From NCBI GenBank assembly GCA_021204905.1, contig JAJPYN010000001.1:39740-103739 (forward strand): DNA of 64,000 bases, read 5' to 3'. Shown here one piece after another: positions 16,393-25,538 of the stretch. Each line of letters opens with the position of its first letter. Within the stretch, counting starts at the first letter, position 1. Made by a program: the position numbers and the translations under genes. The DNA is from Prevotella sp. (GTDB lineage: Bacteria > Bacteroidota > Bacteroidia > Bacteroidales > Bacteroidaceae). The notes beneath the pieces are model-generated. The model did not search any database. It was given only the letters and a program-made list of their open reading frames with translations, and was not told the origin of the DNA.

Positions 16393-18264
16393 ATGAAGAA
16401 ATCTTTACTGCTCAAAGCGATGCTCTTCTCATTGCTTCTCTCGTCGTTGCCGTTAAGAACAATATATGCACAAGTAACAATTGAGATGGAAAAACAAGGC
16501 GACCTATATCTTATTCCCGGCAAAGTGAATGGAGTTGACTTGAAATTCATCTTTGACACTGGAGCGAGTAATGTTTGTATCTCGTTAGTTGAAGCCTTAT
16601 TTATGGTGAAAAACGGTTATTTGTCTGAGGAAGATATAGTGGGTACCAGTTATTCTCAAATAGCAAATGGAGATATTGATGAGAACACGGAAATCGTATT
16701 GCGTGAAATAGACGTTGCCGGCATTAAACTGCAAAATGTCAGAGCATTAGTTAGCCATACATTACAAGCACCATTATTGTTCGGTCAATCTGCCATACAG
16801 AAACTCGGTCCGATACAGATAGAGGGGAACAAGCTTACTATTGCCAACGGGAGAAATTTCAAGTCGGATGAAGAAGCTCATTCGCTATACCTAAAAGCCG
16901 TTCAAGCTAATGAAGCTATGGCTTATAATCAAGCGATAGCCCTTTGTACAGAGGGGCTTAAATATGCGGTAGACAAAAATCTTCGTTCCTGGCTTTTCTA
17001 TGAATTAGCGTATGCATATAATGGTCTTGACGAAAAAGAGGAAGCCATTGATGCTTCATATAAAGGCTTGGCAGAAAACACTTGGAATCTTTCACAGCAA
17101 TATAATTTAGGTTGTTATCTCTACGATGCCGGTTATTACGACAAAGCGGAAAACGCATTCAAACGATTGCTGAATCTCGTTGATACCGCTCCCCAAAATC
17201 TACCCACTTGGGAGTTAGCCTCCGCATATGGTCATCTGGGACTGATACAAATGAGGCACGGACAATGTCTTACAGCAGAAAATTCTTTCAAGAAAGCAAT
17301 AGAGCTATACCCCAACAAGGATGACGTAGATATTCAGGCATATTATAACGGGTTGGGAGACGCATGTTACGAACAAAAGAAATATGCAGAGGCAATAGAG
17401 CCATACGAAAAAGCAGCTTCCTTAGAGTACAAGGTAAACGGAAGATATTACAAATTGGCATATTGTTACCTGAATACCGACCAAACGGAGAAAGCAATGG
17501 ATAATTTTAAGAAATTCCTTGACGTATTCGGAACCAATATAAACATACTGCAGGAAGTGGTGACTACGCAAGATTTTGACGATGACACTAAGGAATGGGC
17601 GAGGGATATGATTGGAATGTCCGTTGATGCGACCATTAGATTGGGAATGTTATATTATATCCAAAATGATTATGTCTCGGCTACGACCTATGCAAACATA
17701 ATTATGTCTTCATTTAATGATGTGCTTGTAAACGATTTCCAGTTCCGGGATTTCTTGTGGTTTTATGATTTATATCTCAACAAGAACAAAGACACGGAGA
17801 CGGCGCAGAGACTTTATAACGCGGGAATGGAGAAGTATCCTGATAATCCCGACATATTATTTTTCAAATGTTTGTCATTGGAAGACGCAGAAGAAGAAGT
17901 CAATTTATACAAAAAGATAATTGCGCAAGAAAACACATATAAACCAATTTGTCTCATTTGGGCTACCGCATACAACAATCTCGCATGGGCATACTATAAT
18001 CTTGACAAGTCCGAGTTAGGATTACCATACGCGGAGAAATCCGTACAAATGGATGCAAGTCATGATTTCAGCTGGGGCACGTTGGGGCGAATCTATTTCA
18101 ATTTGGGAAGATATAATGATTGCATTACCGCGATGACCAAATGCGCGGAAATACCAAACTGCCGCTATATAAAAGCCGCATACGAATTTATAGGGAACTC
18201 GTACATTGCATTAGGCAAGAAAAAGGAAGGGAAGCGGTGGCTTGAGAAAGCGGAATTACTATAA
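16393..18264 (+). CDS. Secreted retropepsin-like aspartic protease fused to TPR repeats
   Basis: A 623-residue protein with a signal peptide (MKKSLLLKAMLFSLLLSSLP to about residue 27). Residues 30-150 form a single-domain clan AA aspartic protease: the catalytic FDTGAS motif is at 54-59 with Asp55, and a flap-like and second-strand region ends in LLFGQSAIQKLGPIQIEGNKL. From about 155 to the end there are many tetratricopeptide repeats. Retropepsin-type domains of this kind act as dimers, and the TPR part probably binds a partner in the periplasm. The gene stands alone between a leader and a terminator that both match those of the TerB operon. The substrate is unknown. Confidence 0.85.
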   Translation: MKKSLLLKAMLFSLLLSSLPLRTIYAQVTIEMEKQGDLYLIPGKVNGVDLKFIFDTGASNVCISLVEALFMVKNGYLSEEDIVGTSYSQIANGDIDENTEIVLREIDVAGIKLQNVRALVSHTLQAPLLFGQSAIQKLGPIQIEGNKLTIANGRNFKSDEEAHSLYLKAVQANEAMAYNQAIALCTEGLKYAVDKNLRSWLFYELAYAYNGLDEKEEAIDASYKGLAENTWNLSQQYNLGCYLYDAGYYDKAENAFKRLLNLVDTAPQNLPTWELASAYGHLGLIQMRHGQCLTAENSFKKAIELYPNKDDVDIQAYYNGLGDACYEQKKYAEAIEPYEKAASLEYKVNGRYYKLAYCYLNTDQTEKAMDNFKKFLDVFGTNINILQEVVTTQDFDDDTKEWARDMIGMSVDATIRLGMLYYIQNDYVSATTYANIIMSSFNDVLVNDFQFRDFLWFYDLYLNKNKDTETAQRLYNAGMEKYPDNPDILFFKCLSLEDAEEEVNLYKKIIAQENTYKPICLIWATAYNNLAWAYYNLDKSELGLPYAEKSVQMDASHDFSWGTLGRIYFNLGRYNDCITAMTKCAEIPNCRYIKAAYEFIGNSYIALGKKKEGKRWLEKAELL

Positions 18265-18296
18265 TGTTTGCTATAAAAACCAAATAAGAATATGAA

Positions 18297-18342
18297 GTGT
18301 GCGCATCTCATATATTGGGGTGCGCACGCTCTTTCTTTTTTG
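18297..18342 (+). terminator. Terminator of the retropepsin/TPR gene
   Basis: The stem GTGTGCGCATCTC pairs with GGGGTGCGCACGC and is followed by tctttctttttt. It is almost the same hairpin as the TerB-operon terminator at 3606-3644 (minus): aagtgtgcgcatctcatat is identical in both. Confidence 0.85.
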
Positions 18343-18422
18343 CCGAACGCGTTAAAACGGCGGGATTATTTCTCTCATAAGCGGTTTTTTACTATTTTCG
18401 CTCCATAAAAACGAGCGTTGAG

Positions 18423-20519
18423 ATGAGTAAGAACGGAAGAAGCAAGCAATCGGTGTGGCGCGACAGGCTGCTGCGCGCGGTGATTGTTGCGGCGTGCATC
18501 GTGCTGGTGATTTGCAGTTTGCCGCGCGACGAGAAGCAGACTTTCCGCTACGATGTCGGCAAACCGTGGGCGTACAACTCGTTCATCGCCAAGTTCGATT
18601 TCCCCATTTACAAAACCGACGAGGTGCTCTCTCAGGAGCGCGACTCCATCCTGCTGTCGTTCCAGCCTTACTACACGCTCAAGGCCGACGTTGAGCAGAG
18701 GATGATAGACAAGCTGCTTCACGACTACCCCGACGGCTTCCCGGGTTTGCCGCAGGAATATCTCCGCATCGTTGTCAACCGCCTCCACCGCATTTATCAG
18801 GCGCGGGTGATGGACACGGGCGAGTTTAACCAGCTTGCGAAAGACTCCGCGGCGATGGTGCGCATCATCGACGGCAAGGAAGTGGACAGCCAGAACATCG
18901 GTTACATCTATTCCACGCGCAACGCCTACGAGCAGCTTTTCATCGACGAGGAGCTCGGCGAGGGCGGTCAGGCTTTACGCCGCTGCAACCTTAACGAATA
19001 CATTGAGCCGAACATTGTTTACGACCGCCAGCGTACCGAGACCGAGCGCAACGAACTTGTAAACAGCATTCCCGCCGCCGACGGTATGGTGATGACCGGG
19101 CAGAAGATTATCGACCGCGGCGACATTGTGGACGCTTCGACGGCGCGCATACTCAATTCGTTCGAGCGCGAGACCACCAACCGCGCGCTCGGCAAGACGG
19201 CCATACGCTACACGCTCTTCGGCCATATCCTGCAAGTGAGCTTCCTCGTGCTGCTCTTCACATTCTACCTCTACCTCTACCGCCGCGACTATTTCGACAA
19301 ACCGCGCTCGATGCTGATGCTCTACGTGCTCATCGCCGTGTTCCCGATGATGACCTCGTTCGTCATCTCGCACAGCATCTTCTCTGTTTATATGCTGCCG
19401 TTCTGCATCGCGCCCGTCTTCGTGCGAATCTTTATGGACTCGCGCACGGCATTCTTCACCCACGTCATCACCGTCCTGCTGTGCGCCATGGCGGTAACCT
19501 ACCAATATGAATTTATAATTATCCAAATCGTGGCGGGCATAGTGGCGATATTCTCCCTGCGCGAACTGTCGAAGCGCTCGCAAGTGTTCCGCACCGCAGC
19601 GCTGGTGGGCGTCGCGAGCATCATTATTTACTATGCGTTGCAGTTGGTACAAAGCGACGACGAGATGAAGCTCGACGCGGATATGTATTATCATTTCGTG
19701 GTGAATGCCGCGCTGATGCTCTTGGCGTATCCGCTGATGTACGTCGTCGAAAAACTGTTTAATTTCAATTCCGATGTGGTGCTCTTCGAACTGTCGAACA
19801 CCAGTCAGGGCTTGCTCAGGAAGTTAAGCGAAGTCGCGCCCGGCACGTTCCAGCATTCCGTCTCCGTGGCCAACCTTGCGACGGAGGTGGCGAACAAGAT
19901 CGGGGCGAACAGCCTGCTCGTGCACACCGGCGCGCTCTACCACGACATCGGCAAGATGGAGAACCCCGTGTTCTTCACTGAAAACCAGCGCGGTGCGAGC
20001 CCTCACGCCACCCTCACCAACAAGCAGTCCGCGCAAATCATCATCTCGCACGTAACGCAGGGGATAGCCCTCGCCGAGAAGCATTCGCTGCCGAAATATA
20101 TCCAGAATTTCATCCTCACCCATCACGGCACCGGCAAGGCGAAATATTTCTACGTGATGGAGAAAAACGCGCACCCCGACGAGGAAATCGACGTTGCGGC
20201 GTTCACCTATCCCGGGCCCAACCCGTTCACGAAAGAGCAGGCGATACTGATGATGGCGGACAGCTCGGAGGCGGCGGCGCGGTCGTTGAAAGAGTACACC
20301 GAGGAGAGCATCACCGCGCTCATAGACAAGGTGATCGACGCGCAGGTGGCCGACGGCTTTTTCAAAAATTGCCCCATCACGTTCAGCGACATCGCCGTGG
20401 CGAAAAACGTCATCATCGACCGCCTGAAAAACGTCTACCACACGCGCATAGCCTACCCCGAAGAGGCCGGTCAGACCGAGCAAAACAAGCCCTCGCGAAA
20501 GAAGCATTTCAGAAGGTAA
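18423..20519 (+). CDS. 7TM-HD family protein, PgpH-like cyclic-di-AMP phosphodiesterase
   Basis: A 698-residue integral membrane protein. A first TM helix (about 18-36) is followed by a large extracytoplasmic domain of the 7TMR-HDED type (to about 265), then a block of about seven TM helices (about 270-455), and a C-terminal cytosolic HD domain. The HD motif is HTGALYHDIGKMENP near residues 500-514, with a downstream ILTHHGTGK. Members of this family hydrolyse cyclic di-AMP to pApA in Firmicutes, and the architecture is the same here. It is followed by the beta-helix protein gene after 10 bases, suggesting cotranscription, although no functional link is evident. Confidence 0.9.
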   Translation: MSKNGRSKQSVWRDRLLRAVIVAACIVLVICSLPRDEKQTFRYDVGKPWAYNSFIAKFDFPIYKTDEVLSQERDSILLSFQPYYTLKADVEQRMIDKLLHDYPDGFPGLPQEYLRIVVNRLHRIYQARVMDTGEFNQLAKDSAAMVRIIDGKEVDSQNIGYIYSTRNAYEQLFIDEELGEGGQALRRCNLNEYIEPNIVYDRQRTETERNELVNSIPAADGMVMTGQKIIDRGDIVDASTARILNSFERETTNRALGKTAIRYTLFGHILQVSFLVLLFTFYLYLYRRDYFDKPRSMLMLYVLIAVFPMMTSFVISHSIFSVYMLPFCIAPVFVRIFMDSRTAFFTHVITVLLCAMAVTYQYEFIIIQIVAGIVAIFSLRELSKRSQVFRTAALVGVASIIIYYALQLVQSDDEMKLDADMYYHFVVNAALMLLAYPLMYVVEKLFNFNSDVVLFELSNTSQGLLRKLSEVAPGTFQHSVSVANLATEVANKIGANSLLVHTGALYHDIGKMENPVFFTENQRGASPHATLTNKQSAQIIISHVTQGIALAEKHSLPKYIQNFILTHHGTGKAKYFYVMEKNAHPDEEIDVAAFTYPGPNPFTKEQAILMMADSSEAAARSLKEYTEESITALIDKVIDAQVADGFFKNCPITFSDIAVAKNVIIDRLKNVYHTRIAYPEEAGQTEQNKPSRKKHFRR

Positions 20520-20529
20520 TTTAATTAAT

Positions 20530-22437
20530 ATGCACATTCATTTCAAGCACCTCGCCATCGCCGCCCTCGCGCTCTTCCCGCTTATTATAAACGCGCAGAC
20601 CCTCGCGATACAGACAGGCTCCGTCACCTACCTCGTGCCCGCCGCGGACATGGGTTTCGCGAAGGTCTCCGGCGACGAAATAACGATTTTAAACCGCACC
20701 TTCAACACCGCCGACATCGATTGCATGACCGTCGACGATACCGTTGTCAACCCCGCAACAATCACTGTCAGTTACGCCGGAAGCAGCGCGGCGGTAACCG
20801 TCTCGGCGGACATTATGGCGCTCGTCGACATCACCGTTTCTGGCGCCGATGTAACAATCACGCAGGATGAAGCTCTCGCCGACGAGATAACCTACACCCT
20901 TTCCGGTAGCTCGACCGACGGCAGCTTTTACATGGACGGCAAGCTCAAAGCCACGGTCGTGTTCGACAACCTCAGCCTCACCTCGCTCACCACCGCGCCG
21001 ATTAACATCCGCAACGGCAAGCGCATCGCCTTCCAGCTCAACGGCACATCGACGCTCGCCGACACGGCCAATAGCGACGGCAAGGGCGCGCTGATGGTCA
21101 ACGGCCATTCCGAGTTCACCGGCGACGGCACGCTTAACATCTGCGGTTACGCCAAGCACGCCTACTGGGCCGACGAATATATCCAACTCAAAAAGACTTT
21201 TACGGGCGAAATTAACATCCTCGCGGCGGCCGGCGACGGCATCAATGTCAACCAATATTTCCAGCAAAACGGCGGCACAATAAATATCTCCGGCACGGGC
21301 GACGACGGCATACAGGTCTCCGCGGACGACGACGAGACGGGCTATGCTTTGATCAAAGGCGGCACGCTCAACATCGACGTTACGGCGCAAGGGGCGAAAG
21401 GGCTTAAAACCGACGGCGACATCGACATCAACGACGATATGTCAACGCCGATTATCACTATAACATCCTCAGCCTCAGCCTATTACGACTCTTCCGACAA
21501 AGAGATAAAAGGCACGTCGTGCATCTCCTCCGACGCAGACATCACCATCGACGCCGGCACCATCTCCCTCACCGCCACAGGTACCGCCGGCAAAGGGCTC
21601 AAGGCTGACGGCACGCTCGAGATCAACGGCGGCGACATCACCGTCTCAACATCCGGCACGCGCTATGCTTACGGCAGCGACACGTCCTCGCCCAAAGGCA
21701 TGCGCGCCGACGCGGGCCTCGTTATCAACGGCGGCACCATCAACGTCAGCGCCACCGGCAAGAGCGACGGCTCGGAAGGCATCGAGAGTAAAGCCCTGCT
21801 CACCATCAACGGCGGCGAGATTTACGTTACGGCCTACGACGATGCCATCAATTCCGCAGAAGAGATGGACATCAACGGCGGCACCATACAGGTGGTTTCG
21901 CAAAACAATGACGGCCTCGACTCCAACGCCGACCTCATCATCAACGGCGGTACGGTGCTCGCCTACGGAGCGGCGCAACCCGAATGCTCCATCGACGCGG
22001 CAGAGCGCTACGGCGTGTACATCAACGGCGGCACGGTGCTCGGCGTGGGCGGCTCGGCCATAACCATCGAGTCATCGTCCAAGGCGCATTACGCCACAAC
22101 GACGGCCGCCATCACCGCCAACACCGCCATCACCCTCGCCGATTCGTCCGGACAAACGCTCTTCACCGCCACCGTGCCCGACGGATATAACTCCTCATCA
22201 GCAATGTCGCCCTTCGCAGCGTATGCCGGACCCGGAGGTAACACAGGCGGCACGGGCGGCACAGGCGGCACGGGCGGAAACACCCCCGGCGGAAACACTC
22301 CCGGCGGCAATAACCCCGGCGGCAGCATGGGCGGCACTTCCGGCTACCAGATCCTCATCTCCACGCCCGACATCACCTCCGGACAATCCTACACCATCAC
22401 CTCCGGCACCGCCTCCTCCACCGTTACCGCGAAGTAA
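20530..22437 (+). CDS. Secreted right-handed beta-helix protein (Cthe_2159-like carbohydrate-binding)
   Basis: A 635-residue protein with a signal peptide ending near INAQ (residue 23). After an N-terminal segment of about 80 residues, the body (about 90-550) consists of recurring units of the form INGGTINV or INGGEIYVT, one turn of a parallel beta helix each, with GDGINV, GDDGIQVS and KGLKADG motifs. This matches Cthe_2159-type domains, one of which binds polygalacturonate and calcium. A Gly-rich linker (GGTGGTGGTGGNTPGG, about 572-600) leads to a short C-terminal domain. It is likely to be displayed outside the cell. It ends 12 bases before the helicase gene. Confidence 0.82.
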   Translation: MHIHFKHLAIAALALFPLIINAQTLAIQTGSVTYLVPAADMGFAKVSGDEITILNRTFNTADIDCMTVDDTVVNPATITVSYAGSSAAVTVSADIMALVDITVSGADVTITQDEALADEITYTLSGSSTDGSFYMDGKLKATVVFDNLSLTSLTTAPINIRNGKRIAFQLNGTSTLADTANSDGKGALMVNGHSEFTGDGTLNICGYAKHAYWADEYIQLKKTFTGEINILAAAGDGINVNQYFQQNGGTINISGTGDDGIQVSADDDETGYALIKGGTLNIDVTAQGAKGLKTDGDIDINDDMSTPIITITSSASAYYDSSDKEIKGTSCISSDADITIDAGTISLTATGTAGKGLKADGTLEINGGDITVSTSGTRYAYGSDTSSPKGMRADAGLVINGGTINVSATGKSDGSEGIESKALLTINGGEIYVTAYDDAINSAEEMDINGGTIQVVSQNNDGLDSNADLIINGGTVLAYGAAQPECSIDAAERYGVYINGGTVLGVGGSAITIESSSKAHYATTTAAITANTAITLADSSGQTLFTATVPDGYNSSSAMSPFAAYAGPGGNTGGTGGTGGTGGNTPGGNTPGGNNPGGSMGGTSGYQILISTPDITSGQSYTITSGTASSTVTAK

Positions 22438-22449
22438 GAACAGACAGGC

Positions 22450-25416
22450 GTGAGGAGCATTCAAACCACCGACAAAGAGCAGGAAATCGTCATAAACGCC
22501 AACGACGGGGAATTCCTCACGCTCGCACCGCCCGGGTGCGGCAAAACGCACGTCCTTGCCCGCCGCATCATCCGCGCGCACGACGCCGGCATCCCCTTCT
22601 CCGAGATGCTGTGCCTGACGTTCACCAACCGTGCGGCCCGCTCCATGAAGCAACGCATCGCGCAGCAGTTAAACGCAATCGGGAGTAGTTACAACGACGA
22701 AAGGAATTTAATTGGGAGTAGTTACAACGACGAAAGGGATTTAATCGGGAGTAGTTACAACGACGAAGGGAATTTAATTAGTTGCAATAACCGCGAGGAC
22801 AATAATTCGGTTAATTTCAATAGTTCAAACAACGGGGGCGATAATTTAATTTGCAACCATAATTTAACCGAAAGCAATAACGCCGAAAGCATTAACGACA
22901 TTTTCGTAGGCAACATTCATCGTTTCTGCGCGCGCTTCTTGCTCGACAACGCGCTCATCCCGGCCGACACGGGCATCATCGACGACGACGATATCCTTTC
23001 CATACTCGCGCATTACCTCGACATCGACGAGACCGTTGTTGCCGGGTCGTTCAAGCTCCGCCGCCAGTGCTTCGACGCGGTGCACCTCGCCGCGATGATG
23101 CACCAGATTGAGCACCTCCACCCGAAGGAGCTGCGCATCCATCCCGACTGCCTCACGGCTGACGACCTTGCCGCGCTGAGATATATCTGCGAGGTGCAGG
23201 AACTGGCGCTCACGCCGTCGGTGATGACGCAGATTTACCTTACCGCCGCGGACTATCAGGACATCGTGAAATCCTACGCCTACCGCGCCGACCGGCAGCC
23301 CGCGCTCAAAGCCCTGCTCGACAAGATGGAGGCCGCGCTCTACTACCGCAATTACAAGCGCGACGCCCGCCTCATCGACTTCGAGGACATGCTCCTGCTC
23401 ACCTACGACGCGCTGGCCAAAGAGGCCGGGTTGGCAAGCGGTACGGCCGGACCGTTCAAGCATTTCACATGGTGCCAAGTGGACGAGGTGCAAGACCTTA
23501 ACCCGTTGCAAATCAGGATAATAGACCTTCTGATGAAACCTGCCGGTACGCCGCAGCGCACGATGATGTTCCTTGGCGACGAGCAACAGGCAATCTTCTC
23601 TTTCATGGGTGCGAAAACGGCAACGCTCGAGCAATTGAAAGCGCGCTGCGACGGCCGCATCTTCCACCTTGCCACCAACCACCGTTCGCCGCAATACCTG
23701 CTCGACGTGTTCAACCGCTACGCCGAGGATATCCTGCATATCGACCCGGCACTGCTGCCCGCGGCTTGTTACGACGCTGAGCGCACCGGCGACGAACTGA
23801 CCGTTGTTTGCAGTGCGACGCTCGAAAGCGAATACTCCGACGCCGCGCTCGAAGCCGCACGCTTAGCCGGTGAATACCCCGAAGAGACCACCGCCGTCAT
23901 TGTCCTGACCAACGCCGAAGCCGACATCATCAGCAGCCGCATGGACGAGGCCGGCGTGAGGCATTTCAAGGTGAGCGGCGCCGACCTGTTCGCCACGCCC
24001 GAAGTGAAATTCCTCATCGCCCACGCCGCCGTCTTCGCCAACGAGCACAACTTCATCGCGTGGTCGCGCCTGTTCACCGGCATGAGGATCTACGAGCGCG
24101 GCGCCGCAGCAAGGGCTTTCATCCGCAAGCTCGTCGACGTGTCGCTCACGCCGCTCGACCTGATGCTTCGTCCGGACAGCAGTTATATAATGGAGTTCGC
24201 GCGCGTCTATGAAGAAAAAGAAATCGTCGTGTTCGACACGGAAACCACAGGTCTCGACACCGCCAACGACGACATAATTCAGATTGCAGCCGTAAAAATG
24301 CGGCGGGGCAAGGTTGTTAAAGGCTCGGAGTTCTCGGTACATATCGCAACTTCGCGCCCCATCCCGGCGATGCTCGGCACCGTCGTCAACCCGATTATCG
24401 AGGAGCGCCGGCACGTTGAAATTCTGCCGCCGGAAGAGGCCCTCGCCCTTTTCGCAACCTACCTCGGCAGCTCGCCCGGCTGCGTTTTGCTCGGTCATAA
24501 CGCCGCGTTCGATTACGCCATCCTCGACGCCAATCTGCAACGTTTTTTGCCCGAATACGATTTAAAACAGCGCAACCCCGATTGCTTCGACACGCTCAAA
24601 CTCGCGCGGCTGCTGTTCCCGCAACTGAGGCAGTTCAAACTGAAATACCTGCTCGAAGCGTTCCGTCTCAAAGGCGAAAACAGCCACCTCGCCGACGCTG
24701 ACACCGCCGCGACATGCAGCCTCGCCGTGCATTGTTACAAGCGTTGCAAGAAGATTATCCCGCTGCAAAAATCATTCCTCGTCGGCCGCACCGTCCGCGC
24801 CAAAGCCGACCTCCTGCGCACGCGCCTGTTGCCCCTCTACCGCGCCACAGCCTCGCGCCTGAACAAGCTGCAACCTGCCGGGGCCGAACCGCTGCTTGCC
24901 GCCGAGCTGCGCAACCTCTACGCCTATCTTTTAAAACAGGGTTTCCTGCGCGAAGTGAAAAACATCGAATACGTCTTCCGCTACATCGCGCGCGAGACCG
25001 TTACCGCGGCCGACAGCACCCTCGCGGCGCAAATAGCGAACCATATCCTCGACATCTCGACCTTGCGCGAGAGCGACCTCTGCGCCGCCAACATCCTCGA
25101 CGAGCGCGTCATCATCTCGACTGTCCACAAGGCCAAAGGTCTCGAGTTCGACAACGTCATCGTGTTCGACGCGGCCGACGACCGTTACCCCTCGTTCCGC
25201 TCGACTGTCGACGGCGGCGCCGGTGTGGCTGAGGACAGCCGTAAACTGTATGTCGCCCTCTCGCGCGCACGCCGCCGCATAGTTTTATTCCGCTCGGCCG
25301 AAAAGATTACCCGCACGCGACATATATCGCGAGCCGTCTCGCCGTTCCTCGCGCCCGTGTTGCCCTTGTTCGAAGCGCGTTTTTGCGACGAAAATCAAAG
25401 TCTTAGTCGCTACTAA
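22450..25416 (+). CDS. UvrD-type helicase with embedded DnaQ-type 3'-5' exonuclease
   Basis: A 988-residue protein starting at GTG. Superfamily 1 helicase motifs: Walker A APPGCGKT (26-33), Ia TFTNRAARSM (57-66), GNIHRFCARF (154-163), DEVQD, a GDEQQAIFSFMGA motif, and near the end STVHKAKGLEFDNVIVFDA (889) and LYVALSRAR (932). Between helicase parts, residues 590-760 form a DEDDh exonuclease: VFDTETTGLD, then GHNAAFDYAIL and HLADADTAAT. Between motif Ia and the next motif lies an insert of about 75 residues rich in Asn and Ser, starting with three 11-residue repeats (IGSSYNDERNL). It probably acts in DNA repair or recombination by unwinding and trimming. Confidence 0.88.
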   Translation: MRSIQTTDKEQEIVINANDGEFLTLAPPGCGKTHVLARRIIRAHDAGIPFSEMLCLTFTNRAARSMKQRIAQQLNAIGSSYNDERNLIGSSYNDERDLIGSSYNDEGNLISCNNREDNNSVNFNSSNNGGDNLICNHNLTESNNAESINDIFVGNIHRFCARFLLDNALIPADTGIIDDDDILSILAHYLDIDETVVAGSFKLRRQCFDAVHLAAMMHQIEHLHPKELRIHPDCLTADDLAALRYICEVQELALTPSVMTQIYLTAADYQDIVKSYAYRADRQPALKALLDKMEAALYYRNYKRDARLIDFEDMLLLTYDALAKEAGLASGTAGPFKHFTWCQVDEVQDLNPLQIRIIDLLMKPAGTPQRTMMFLGDEQQAIFSFMGAKTATLEQLKARCDGRIFHLATNHRSPQYLLDVFNRYAEDILHIDPALLPAACYDAERTGDELTVVCSATLESEYSDAALEAARLAGEYPEETTAVIVLTNAEADIISSRMDEAGVRHFKVSGADLFATPEVKFLIAHAAVFANEHNFIAWSRLFTGMRIYERGAAARAFIRKLVDVSLTPLDLMLRPDSSYIMEFARVYEEKEIVVFDTETTGLDTANDDIIQIAAVKMRRGKVVKGSEFSVHIATSRPIPAMLGTVVNPIIEERRHVEILPPEEALALFATYLGSSPGCVLLGHNAAFDYAILDANLQRFLPEYDLKQRNPDCFDTLKLARLLFPQLRQFKLKYLLEAFRLKGENSHLADADTAATCSLAVHCYKRCKKIIPLQKSFLVGRTVRAKADLLRTRLLPLYRATASRLNKLQPAGAEPLLAAELRNLYAYLLKQGFLREVKNIEYVFRYIARETVTAADSTLAAQIANHILDISTLRESDLCAANILDERVIISTVHKAKGLEFDNVIVFDAADDRYPSFRSTVDGGAGVAEDSRKLYVALSRARRRIVLFRSAEKITRTRHISRAVSPFLAPVLPLFEARFCDENQSLSRY
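22678..22776 (+). repeat. 33-bp tandem repeat inside the helicase gene
   Basis: Three consecutive 33-base units (beginning atcgggagtagttacaacga) encode IGSSYNDERNL, IGSSYNDERDL and IGSSYNDEGNL. The flanking bases up to about 22900 are lower-complexity and more AT-rich than the rest of the gene (Asn/Ser-rich product). Confidence 0.9.
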
Positions 25417-25474
25417 TTGCCCTGCCGGCCGAAGTCGCGCGGGCAGACGGCGAAGTAAAATAAGGTTCGTTTCA

Positions 25475-25503
25475 TTTGTCTTTTGGATTTTTTGCTACCT
25501 TTG
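25475..25503 (+). promoter_or_regulatory. Promoter of the hexuronate operon
   Basis: TTTG at 25475-25478 and TACCTTTG at 25496-25503 are 17 bases apart. The start of transcription would be near 25511, about 28 bases before the ATG at 25539; this also argues against the in-frame TTG start at 25476. Confidence 0.6.
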
Positions 25504-25538
25504 TGCATTCCATTTTCATTCAAACGATTACATTGAAT

